Below, in pieces: positions 1 to 9,068 of a stretch of DNA of 64,000 nt; the first letter of the stretch is position 1, and each line of letters begins with the position of its first letter. The DNA comes from Primulina eburnea (lineage: Eukaryota; Streptophyta; Magnoliopsida; Lamiales; Gesneriaceae), in the NCBI RefSeq assembly GCF_022965805.1, contig NW_027331472.1:62001-126000 (forward strand). The letters run 5' to 3'. Position numbers and translations under genes: made by a program. The notes beneath the pieces were generated by a model, which saw only the letters and a program-made list of their open reading frames with translations, was not told where the DNA came from and searched no databases.

Positions 1-1477
1 TCATTATGATCATCATCACAAGGGGAAGTGTTGAAAAAAATATTTAAAATGTGTGTATTGAATATTTGAATGTTGAAAATAAGAGTTGTAAATATTGAAA
101 ATTAGTGTGTGATGATGTAGGTAATGATGTATTTTATTTTTGGATTATTTGTAAAGATTTCCTATAAATAGATATCTCATTTGTGAAGAAAATCACAATT
201 GAGTAGAGAGAAAAATATTATAAAGTGTGTAGTTTGGTAAATTTTGAGAGTTTGAGATTTTTACTTTTTACCATAAATTTTTACTTTTTCACAACAGTAT
301 TAAAACTTATAAATATTATTTAAACAATAGTATACTACTTATTGTATTATTTTAATAATTAGCTATTTAATCATAAAAATTAAAGAATAATTATTATTGA
401 TTTTTTAAATATTTATTTATGTTAATTATTATTGATTAAGGAATAATTTGATTTAATGATTTATAAAAAAATATAATTTAATAAAAATGTAAAAAATTAA
501 TATAACAATACAATTCATAAATAAATTGAAATACATAATTGAAATACAAATGCAACTTGAAACACATAATTCAAATACAAATACATAAAAGATAATAATT
601 AATAAATGTAAAATAAAAAGAATATTTCTAGAATATTATTTTTAGTGTAATATTTGAAGTAAATGAGTTGAAGATGAATGTTATATTGGGTGCGAAAATC
701 GCACTATTTTAGTGTAAAATTTACTCAAAAATAAAATTTGTGGTTGGAAATGACCTAAGATGCATTCAGACACGTACAAATCCCGAATTAAATAAAACCG
801 CTTAGAACGTACCAATCGACTCGGGACTCGAACTATGCATAAAAAACATCCTAACCTACTGTCCAAGGCCCTAAACTAGCCCCAAACCATAAACAACCCC
901 CGTACCATGCTCAACGAACAATATAGACACAAGCTGCCCAAAAAACGACACTTTGGCACTTATGCGTTCCGTACAAATTCCTATTGATTCCAACTCGAAC
1001 CAAACCCAAACCAAGACCTAGAATCGACCCTTAGACATAACTTAAAACTCTGGTCCAACCCGTTCCCGCCCCTAACATACCACAGCCCACCATAACCCAC
1101 AAAGCCATGGCCCTAGTCCCGCCCTCTCCTACGTGCACAAGCTGGTATTCACGACTCCAGCAGCTATTTACATCCAACCCGACCCTAAACAACCCATATC
1201 AGGTCTACCCCGAGACCCTAAGATCCCACCTAGACCCTAGCCACGAGCCCTGGTCCAGCCTAAAACCCAACCGACATGAAAACCCGTGATCTAGCCCCTA
1301 TATGCGCGGTTGTGTGCTTGTTTCATTTCTTGCTGTCCAGCAACCTATTGACCCATCCCAGACCACTTAAAGACATCTAAACACATCCCATAACATGACC
1401 ATATGTAACAGCAAGCCATAAATACTGCCCAAAGAAGGCGTCGATCAAAACTCAAAGAAAACGTAGAAGTTCATGCA

Positions 1478-1481
<4 letters not shown>
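1..1481. other. AT-rich intergenic DNA, no gene seen
   Basis: Positions 1-680 are very AT-rich with no convincing reading frame. From about 880 to 1440 the composition shifts to C-rich on the plus strand, with frequent CCC and CCTA words and no long open frame. That stretch resembles a decayed LTR or retroelement leader, but I see no boundaries or target duplication, so I leave it unassigned. Confidence 0.6.

Positions 1482-1535
<54 letters not shown>
1482..1535. repeat. (AT)n microsatellite
   Basis: An uninterrupted AT dinucleotide tract of about 27 repeats, followed directly by TTCAAACC. Confidence 0.97.
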
Positions 1536-1539
<4 letters not shown>

Positions 1540-3396
1540 ACCAACAGGTTTTCATGCATAATTTGTATCAAAATAAAGTATAACAAGATCGATGCATAGA
1601 AGAAGGGTTTAAACATACCTATGCGTAAAAAACGCACGAAATATCGATAACCATTGCGAGGAAAAATGGACGCCAAACGGAGACGGTTTGTTGCGTTTAT
1701 GGCTTGAAAAGTGAATAAATTTTTCAAAGATGGAAGTGTGATGATCGGCTAAGCTTGCTGATGGAAGAAAAATTGAAAATTCCAAGCCCTAGCTTTGAAA
1801 AGTTTCGGCCAAGTAGGTGTTCTAGTATGTGTTTTTGGTGTTTGTGTGTGTCTGTCGTGTGATATGTAGGAATTAAGGCTAGGACTCTTTTACATATTGC
1901 TTAGGATATTATTATGTGTTTAGGTTAATTAATCAAGCTTTTAAATTACTAATTAAGCCCTCCAACTTTTAAAATTTTCTAAATTAAGAGTTCTTAAAAT
2001 CTTAAACTCTACCCATAAATTAAATACTAACTAATTTTAAATTAATTAAGTCATAAAATAATTATTAAGATTATTATGTCCTTAGTGGATGTTTTTAAAT
2101 TCCTTACTTTTCGAAATTTTCTAATTAAAATGCTTAATGTCTCTATTTCACCCGATAAATTAAATTTAACCCTTAAATGCTAAAATTTAAAAATCTTTTA
2201 ACATACATAATTTTTCGACTTAAAATAAAATAAAACTATAACTTAAATTTTTAACATCTTAATCGTCTCCGATCTCCTTTCACAGTTCTGTATCGAACAT
2301 TCGTCTAAAAAACTAAAAATCGAAAAACATCTCAAATTGCATGATAAAATAAAAATATATACATTTTAAAATAATTTAACATATAGTATGCATCATCTAC
2401 TTTATTAATTAAATTAATAAATAAATTATTTTAATCATACATGAGGTTTACATGTACTAGTTTTTTGACATTACAATTTTTGAAAGAATATGTGTTAATA
2501 GGGGAATGAAAAAGCCACTTTTTGAAATATTTTGTGTTATTTACGCTTTTCTTATATTTTATATATTTTACATTTATCTATTTTATTGTAAAAATTATAA
2601 TATGAAAAAAATATTATAATATGATGAAAAGATAACTATCAAATTAAAAAACAAAGAGTAACTTCAAAAGGTAAAATAAAATATATATCTTTATATATCT
2701 TCGAGCCATCTTCATAAAAAGGGGTCGCCATGCATGTTGGGTTAACGAATGACTTAGTTGCCTTCATAATCAAGTACTACTTGTCATCATCACTATAATC
2801 TTTCAAGAGAATATTCATCAACTACTGGGTTTATATGGATGGGCATTATGTTTGTCAGCTTTAGCAACAAGTTTGGGTACAGTTTCTAGATTAATGTCTT
2901 TTTCATATGGGTTCTTCCTCGCCCTTTTACCTCTTGATCTTTCTTGTTTTGTGCTATTTAGCTGTATCTCAAATAGGCATTTTAGTGGAAAATTTGTGTC
3001 GTCAACTGCATTTATTCGTCATCATCAAATCTAAAGATGTATTTGCATAATCTCAAGATGCAAATGCAAAGTTGCCGGTTGAACTTTCTTTTTTCTTTTT
3101 CTGATATATTTTTGCTAGCTCTTTGTTAAAATCAAGAGCTCTAATTTTGAACTCCTTATTTTTCTCCATTGCAAGATCAAAATAACACGGTTCAAAACAC
3201 TGAACATAAACGTGAAGTCTAAAGTGAATTTCACTGTACATAAAGGGTGTGTTTGGTTGAGTGGATTAAATAAGGATAGATTAATAGTCCAATATTTATC
3301 GTTAAAATTTTAAGTTGTTTTAATAATCATTTTGACCCGGTTTAAGATCCAATTTTATTAATCAAATAATTATCCATAAAATTGGATATATTTATG
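1536..3396. other. AT-rich intergenic DNA, no gene seen
   Basis: No supported coding region. The sequence is AT-rich with short frames only. A 23 bp direct repeat (TAATCTCAAGATGCAAATGC plus AAA) occurs at 3048-3070 and again at 3397-3419, with similarity extending to about 40 bp around each copy. At 3247 a GGGTGTGTTTGGTTGAG motif resembles one end of a Tourist/Harbinger-type MITE, but no partner end is present. Confidence 0.5.
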
Positions 3397-3399
3397 TAA

Positions 3400-3577
3400 T
3401 CTCAAGATGCAAATGCAAATTTGTATTAGTTGATGATATATTTATGTAATACCTTAATAAAAAATTTGTACATTGTTCCGTTGAAGCTGTAATAGTCTCA
3501 TTTACAGATTCCCACCCAAGTCCATTATAATTATCACATAAATCTTTCTCTTCTAGCAACGTATCAATAAACAACTA
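3400..3577 (-). pseudogene. Myb/SANT-like domain fragment (split by Sirevirus insertion)
   Basis: The minus strand encodes a stretch containing FIDTLLEEKDLCDNYNGLGW followed by ESVNETITAS. This matches the general pattern of plant Myb/SANT-like domain proteins, in which a W-S-x-x-D...FID segment is followed later by GLGWD....TVTAS. The upstream part, reading YWSTKDAS, lies across the Sirevirus at about 16878-16930, which fits because the element carries the target duplication AACTA. The middle of the domain is missing and a stop lies at the junction, so this is a dead fragment. It could derive from a host gene or from a PIF/Harbinger-associated gene. The assignment rests on pattern recall alone. 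Confidence 0.35.
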
Positions 3578-4601
3578 TGATATGATCGATTAACGTATCA
3601 AGATTTTTCAGAAGGGGGGTTGAATAAACACTCACAATTAAAACTGATCTTTTCGAATTTTGAGTTCGGTTTGGTAACAAACTGATTCTCGGAATGACAA
3701 TCAGTTAAACTAAAGTAGTTGCGGAAAGTAACTGACTGAAAGATAGAATACGAAACTGAAATAAAATACATAAGGATTGTTTCTGGATGTTTGGAGATTT
3801 CAATTACTCCTACGTCACCCCTTCTATCTCAAGGATAGGATTTCCACTAAAAGACTTTGATTGAATACAAGATTTGTACTGACCCACTTCAGTTTGGACT
3901 TATCACTGCCAAAAGCTGAAACTCTTAGTATTATAGAATGTTCTCAGTGCGTAACTGATCTTAGCACTATCGAATTTAACGATTATTACAAAGTACTAGT
4001 AAGCTCAAATTGTAGCCTTGAATGCTACGAATAAACCAAGTAAGAGTGAGCTATGATTTTGGAAGAATAACAGCAAGCTTTTAATGGAGTGGTCTTCTTA
4101 TTATTCAGCTGTTCTTCTGTTATATTTATAAGCTTCCCTTCCAACGGTAACTTGAGATATATTTGAATCTTTGTATCCGTTGATTGCCACTTCATTATTC
4201 CTTGGTAATTGTTTGCTTCATTTATTGTAATATGGCGTCTTAACTGCTTTAACCAAAATGCGTTGTTCTAAGCTGTATTGATTGAAGTGCGGCGTTTCAT
4301 ATTCAGTTTCAGTCTTCTATGTCTCTTTGTCGGTTGAATGTTCTTTCACGAGACATGTTTAGTTGAAGGATGCTTAGCTTAAAAGCATACGGCTGAATGT
4401 ATTATCTGTCGGTTGACGTGTTCCAGATTTGCTGGTGAGGAGAATAACTGAATTGCGTTTCAGTTGCGTATATTAGTTTACTAGATTCAGTTGCTGAGTT
4501 CAGTTTACTCGATCAGTTGCCGAGTTTAGTTTACTCGATAAGTTGGTTCGTATATTCAGTTGGTTCATATTTTGTCAAACGCCAGAATTTAGTTTCCAAC
4601 A
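3578..4601 (-). repeat. Sirevirus 1 3' LTR
   Basis: 1024 bp copy aligning with 15838-16877. On the minus strand it starts TGTTGGAAACTAAA and ends in CA. It is flanked inside by a purine tract (minus strand AAAGGGGGAAAT) and outside by AACTA. Confidence 0.95.
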
Positions 4602-4613
4602 ATTTCCCCCTTT
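4602..4613 (-). other. Sirevirus 1 polypurine tract
   Basis: The minus strand reads AAAGGGGGAAAT directly before the 3' LTR start TGTTGG. This is the expected plus-strand DNA priming site of an LTR retrotransposon. Confidence 0.85.
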
Positions 4614-4726
4614 ATGGTGTTTGACAAAACTAAGTAAATAATAACTGAACGTCTGAACTCATTGTAGATAAAATAAGAGATTGATCCACTGAATAATGGA
4701 TCACACGAATCTGTAGAGATTTTTCT

Positions 4727-6867
4727 TCAACGAGAAGATTTCTTTTGTTGTTTTAGAATCTCTTTGATCTCTTCCCCCTTTTTGTCAAACAACTCCATCT
4801 TCATAGATAATTTTCGAACGTCAGTGGAAAGAATTTTGACATATGAGGAGATACTTGAGACATCAGATTGTAAAGAAGTCTGCAGCAATTCCATTTTAAT
4901 AGAAACAAAGGTCTCCAATCGCTCAACTCGTTGACTGATTATATCCTGAGTTGTGAAGAGACTTTGAGCTAGACCTTTGTTATTCTTCATCTCATCCACA
5001 GTTCGGGTAAGAGACTCCATGTTTTCTTGAATGGCTTCCAGTTTTGCTGAATCAAATTCAATTGAAGAATCCAATTTGACAGTATGAGAGAATTGTGTGG
5101 ATTGAATTTTTTTGATTTCAGTAATCATCTGCTGCATATTGTGCTGCATATTCTGGATTTCTTCAAGAACAAGATCCATTTCTGTGGATTGAGAAGGTGA
5201 CCAATCAGATGTTCTTGGTTCATGTGAGACTTGATCAAAGACCACCATGGTCCTATCAGATAGTATCGTTTCAGAAACAGTCTGTGCTGGAACATCTGTT
5301 TCAGTTACTGCTACTTGGACTGGAGGAGAAGAGGATTGATGTTGTTCAACAATTGGGCTTTCCTGCTGAATAAGATCTTCAGTGAGAGGGTCATGAACTG
5401 ATACATCTATTTGATAGTCCCCTGATTTCATGCTGGTTCATCATTTGGAGGTTTTTCAGAAGAAATCAACAATGCCTCCATATTCTCAGCAATCTGTTGA
5501 TTTGGTGATTGAGTAGGCACCACTTTTTGCTCCTTTAGTTCAGAAACAGCAGGTTGAACTGGTGCTTCTGTTGAGATAGGAACCTCTTGAGTGATTTGAT
5601 CAGTTGAGTGATCAACTTCTTCAGAAATGTGTTCACTAATAATAGATTCTGTCACTACTGATTGAATAATTTCATCAATGTTGGCAAAATTCAACTCGGA
5701 TTAAGAGTACAGCTGATGTTCCACAGCAGATGATTGTGGCACATCCTGAACTGTTTCTTCAGTTGTAACAATAGTTTGTTCTAAGGATGGCTCTTTCTGC
5801 TGAGAGGAGGGTTCTTCTTCTTCTTCTTCTTCTTCTTCTTCAGAGGCTTTCTCAGGAAGAACTAACTCTTGATCCATTTCCCACACTTTTATCTGAGCTT
5901 GCAAGCTAGTAAGATCTGTATCTAGCCGAGTGATCACAGCTCGATCATTATAAGCAGTTGGATTGGTGGGAATGTAGTTTTCCTTCAATTTATCAAGCAG
6001 TTGAGATAGCTTCTTAGCTCGAATTTGGTCAAAAAAATAGTTTTTCCTCTCCAAAGCCTGAACAATTGTGGCAGCTTTGACCATCTTGAGGACAATTGCT
6101 TCCAGTTTGATAAACTTGTTCAGCTGAGATTTCTTTTTCAGTTGCTTAGCAAAAATCTGAGTTCTGTAAGCGGTCCAGACATCATAGGATTGAAGTTTTG
6201 ATGCTGCAAAATTATTAACCTATTCCCAAACAAGGTCAATATGAGTTTGAATGGAATTGGATGGCCTGGTCTCTTCAATCAATTTGCCCTTACCTTTTTC
6301 AGTACTAAGGATGTGTGGAATTTCCAATCCAGTACGAGTAGTATCCACCAGTTCTGTAATCTTTATACCTTTGGGTCTGCAGGTGCTAGAACAGCAGGAC
6401 GATTGATATGGATGAGAGGAGATTTGATCCTAACTGTTTCCTTTGTTGCACCAGCTGAAATTTCTGGTGGGATGATCTTCAGAGGAACTGCTTTGATAGG
6501 CTGTTGGGCATTCGAAGATTTCAGCAGTTTGCATTTCTTCAATATCTGATGCTTTAACATCAGCAAGGTGTACCAGTCCATCAGAAGGTAATGAAAAGAT
6601 TTCTCAGAAAGAATCTTCAGAAATGGTCACCAACTGACCATTAATAGTGGAATTGATGCTTTCATCAGAGTTGATATATCCATTTGAGTAGAGGTCCTTG
6701 AGTTCTTTTGGGTAAATCTCCTGCGAGTATTGCCCTAAGAATATCCTCAGCCCAGCTGATTCAAGCTTCAGAAATACATTTTTCACATCGACTTCTGCGA
6801 CTAATAAAGCTGATTCAAAGTCGATAGCCATAGCGTTCAATATATGAGCAGGGATCTGATTTGCCAT
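4727..6867 (-). pseudogene. Sirevirus 1 third gene downstream of pol (ORF3, envelope position), broken
   Basis: The minus strand carries one long broken gene. It begins at an ATG at 6867 (MANQIPAHILNAMAIDFES) and continues through open blocks at 6867-6604, 6581-6363, 6084-5701, 5694-5428 and 5431-4727, joined by stops and frame changes. The first stop, at about 6603, is followed in the same frame by EIFSLPSDGLVHLADV, clearly a continuation. Original length would be roughly 700 residues. The middle has an 11-residue glutamate run from a CTT/TTC microsatellite near 5815-5841. The last 230 residues look like a long helix or coiled coil with regular leucine, methionine and glutamine spacing. A TATAAATA box lies 110 bp upstream. 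It occupies the place where Sireviruses carry an envelope-like gene, but I see no signal peptide or membrane segment, so envelope function is not supported. I recall similar uncharacterised plant proteins but cannot verify this. Confidence 0.6.
5811..5841. repeat. (TTC)n trinucleotide repeat inside ORF3
   Basis: About ten TTC units on the plus strand; in the minus-strand gene they encode a poly-glutamate run. Confidence 0.95.
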
Positions 6868-6976
6868 TGCTGAGAGTAAGGAAACCTGAGATTTTGCGAA
6901 ATACAAGCGCTGAGTGTATGAGTTTGCTCTGAGAGATGATGTACGCGTAAGAAAGAAACTGAATTGAAGCGGGAAT

Positions 6977-6984
6977 TATTTATA
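6977..6984 (-). promoter_or_regulatory. TATA box of Sirevirus ORF3
   Basis: The minus strand reads TATAAATA, 110 bp upstream of the ATG at 6867, with a non-coding leader between. It faces away from the antisense gene promoter at 7391, making a divergent promoter region of about 400 bp. Confidence 0.55.
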
Positions 6985-7390
6985 TGTATGTGAATGTTTA
7001 AATTCTAGACACGTGTCAGTCCATCAAAATTTTGAATAAAAGCGTGTGTATGTGTGATGTAAGCGTGTGTGCAAAAAGTGAGCGGTTTAAAATATGCCAC
7101 GTTATGAAACTGCAGTCACGCCAATTGATTTGGAATATAATAAGTTTTAATTTGTTAACCTATATTAGAAGATTTGTAAAATATCCAGCTGAACGATCAG
7201 CTGGGAAACTGATTCATTTCAGTTGAGAATTCCCAAACAATTGTCCTCTCAGTTAACTTCTTCAAAACTAATATTCCCCCTTAATCGGTGCATAAAATAA
7301 TTAAAATTACGATATAAAATAAATTTAAAGATTAGAAAGATTATCGTTTGCTGAAACGTTGGCGGCCCTTCAGCTTCCATGATTTTCGGC

Positions 7391-7398
7391 TATAAATA
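7391..7398 (+). promoter_or_regulatory. TATA box of antisense gene 1
   Basis: TATAAATA, 55 bp upstream of the ATG at 7453. A start site about 30 bp further on would leave a short leader, which is why the ATG at 7453 is preferred over any upstream start codon. Confidence 0.6.
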
Positions 7399-7452
7399 GA
7401 AGTGACACGATTAGTTTCAGTCATATTAGTGAAAATATTCAAGACAAAAAGA

Positions 7453-7851
7453 ATGGCAAATACGAGTAGCTCGAGTGCTTCACCGTTTGCTCTGGAGAAC
7501 AGGAAGGCTGTTATAGAAGATGAAGTCTTCTATAAGAGTCTTCACTACTGGGAAAAGTTACAGAAGCTTGAGTTCCTGTATAATACTGGAGAGGCTACCA
7601 CTCCTGAACTGGTGGCAGAGTTGAGAAAAGTGCGGGAGTACTTGAACATAGCTGTGTGGGTGGACATCTTTAAGGATGGTCATATCTATCAGCTAATGCT
7701 TCGAAAGGAACTGAAAATCCTTAATCGCATAGCTGTTTCTCAGAGCTTTGTCAAGACATCTACCACACCTTTATCCACTTGGTTGAAAATGTGGATAATT
7801 GTTGTAGAGGAAAAATATGATGATGTAATCCGTGCAAAGGTTTATGGTTGA
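7453..7851 (+). CDS. Sirevirus antisense gene 1, unknown function
   Basis: A 132-residue open frame on the strand opposite to gag-pol, between the pol stop and ORF3. It starts MANTSSSSASPFALENRKAV and ends RAKVYG. I recognise no domain, signal peptide or membrane segment. It is mostly helical in character, with charged amphipathic stretches (WEKLQKLEFLYN, LVAELRKVREYLN). The part from YLN onward matches antisense gene 2 in spacing: YLN/YIN, a V.D...D segment, ML.KE, SF, then a conserved W. The two therefore look like an old tandem duplication. It has its own TATA box and an AATAAA at about 7955. Unlike the surrounding gag, pol and ORF3 it contains no stop or frameshift. A regulatory role, or a captured host gene, are both possible. 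Confidence 0.6.
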   Translation: MANTSSSSASPFALENRKAVIEDEVFYKSLHYWEKLQKLEFLYNTGEATTPELVAELRKVREYLNIAVWVDIFKDGHIYQLMLRKELKILNRIAVSQSFVKTSTTPLSTWLKMWIIVVEEKYDDVIRAKVYG

Positions 7852-8083
7852 ATGAAGTATTTATATTAGCTTAACTTTGTTTTTCTTTTTCCTGCAAATG
7901 ATAGATTTCATCAGTTGTTATATATGAATTGCGAGCTGGAATCATTTAAGCATTAAGTAATAAATGACAAACTGATATCAGTTGATAATGAACAACTGAT
8001 AAATAAGAAGCCTGGGTAAATGAGAAAAACGTTTCGGTTGACTTGAGACTCTTTAGTTCCTTCAACATTTAATGTCATCTGTC

Positions 8084-8091
8084 TATAAATA
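8084..8091 (+). promoter_or_regulatory. TATA box of antisense gene 2
   Basis: TATAAATA inside CTATAAATAAG, 40 bp upstream of the ATG at 8131. It has the same core as the box in front of antisense gene 1. Confidence 0.6.
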
Positions 8092-8130
8092 AGACGATAG
8101 AGATAAAATGTGAGACCATAACAGTTCAAT

Positions 8131-8562
8131 ATGTCGGATTCAAGTAATTCTGATGCATGCAGCAGTACGCATAATCAAGTTACTGAACAATTAAGTCCTT
8201 ATTTAGAAGAGTTGAAGAAAACGATGGAGGAATATGTCTTGACGAAAGTGATGTCAACATGGTTCAAAATTCATGATTTGCAGAGGATAAGTAGTAGTGG
8301 TGCTGCTTCTTCTCGTGCTCAAGCAGCAACAACAAGAAAATACATTAATTGTTTTGAAGTCATGCATGTTACAGACATGGTTGATGACAATGTTCTGTTA
8401 CATGCAATGCTCTGGAAGGAATGGCATGTGATTGAGAATATTTCTACAATTGAATCATTTTCTAGAATCCGAATTTATGAGTTGAATAATGTGATTACAG
8501 AATGGCAAGATTCAGTTGGTTCTAAGTTATCTTCTATAAGATGGAATCAATTTTATTCTTAA
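8131..8562 (+). CDS. Sirevirus antisense gene 2, unknown function (paralogue of antisense gene 1)
   Basis: A 143-residue open frame, antisense to the retrotransposon. It starts MSDSSNSDACSSTHNQ and ends RWNQFYS. After a serine-rich, low-complexity N-terminus come EELKKTMEEYVLTKVM and, past an alanine/serine/arginine linker, a C-terminal block (YINCFEVMHVTDMVDD, then AMLWKEWHVIENISTIESF) with the same spacing as antisense gene 1. I recognise no known domain. The stop codon overlaps an AATAAA signal at 8561-8566, and the gene converges on the end of pol with an 80 bp gap. TATA box, intact frame and polyadenylation signal suggest a real, separately transcribed gene carried by the element. Confidence 0.6.
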   Translation: MSDSSNSDACSSTHNQVTEQLSPYLEELKKTMEEYVLTKVMSTWFKIHDLQRISSSGAASSRAQAATTRKYINCFEVMHVTDMVDDNVLLHAMLWKEWHVIENISTIESFSRIRIYELNNVITEWQDSVGSKLSSIRWNQFYS

Positions 8563-8566
8563 TAAA
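8561..8566 (+). terminator. Polyadenylation signal of antisense gene 2
   Basis: AATAAA overlapping the stop codon, followed by T-rich sequence (TTTGTTGTTGTG), as expected for a plant 3' end. Confidence 0.5.
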
Positions 8567-8642
8567 GTATCATTTTCAATTTGTTGTTGTGTTATTATAT
8601 TCTGCAAATAATTTTATTATTAAAACAACATCAATAATAATT

Positions 8643-9068
8643 TTAAGACAAGTCAATTAAACCAAGAATATTGCGAAAGTAAGAAAACTTAGTCTCGGGT
8701 AATGGTTTGGTGAAGATGTCAGCTGCTTGTTGCTCAGTTGAAATATACTCCAGTCTAATGTCCTTCGTCAAAGCATGATCTCTAATGAAGTGGTGCCTGA
8801 CATTTATATGCTTGGTCCTTGAGTGAAGAACTGGATTAAAGGTGATGGCAATTGTGCTCGTATTTTCACAAAATATGGGCGATTCATTTGTAATTACTCC
8901 ATAATCTTTCAGTTGTTGCTGGATCCAGATCAGTTGTGCACAACAACTACCAGCAGCAAGGTATTCTGCTTCAGTTGTTGAGGTAGCTATGGATGTCTGC
9001 TTTTTGCTGAACCAAGAGATCAGTCTGTCTCCTAGAAACTGACAAGATCCACTTGTACTTTTACGATC
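8643..9068 (-). pseudogene. Sirevirus 1 pol, RNase H end
   Basis: The minus strand encodes the C-terminal copia RNase H with motifs STTEAEYLAAGSC, FCENTSTIAI, HSRTKHINVRHHF and ADIFTKPLPE, ending at a stop at 8643-8645. This segment itself looks intact. It is separated from the RT part by the solo LTR at 9069-11005. The reading continues across that insertion at DRKSTSG, and the 5 bp CGATC is duplicated on both sides. It normally degrades RNA in RNA/DNA hybrids during reverse transcription. Confidence 0.9.

Noticed and set aside
880..1440. Possible gene or LTR in a C-rich block
   Set aside because: No long frame, splice pattern, LTR boundary or repeat partner was found.
3247..3577. Tourist/Harbinger MITE starting GGGTGTGTTTGGTTGAG
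   Set aside because: Only one end is present and no 3 bp TAA/TTA duplication pair could be shown.
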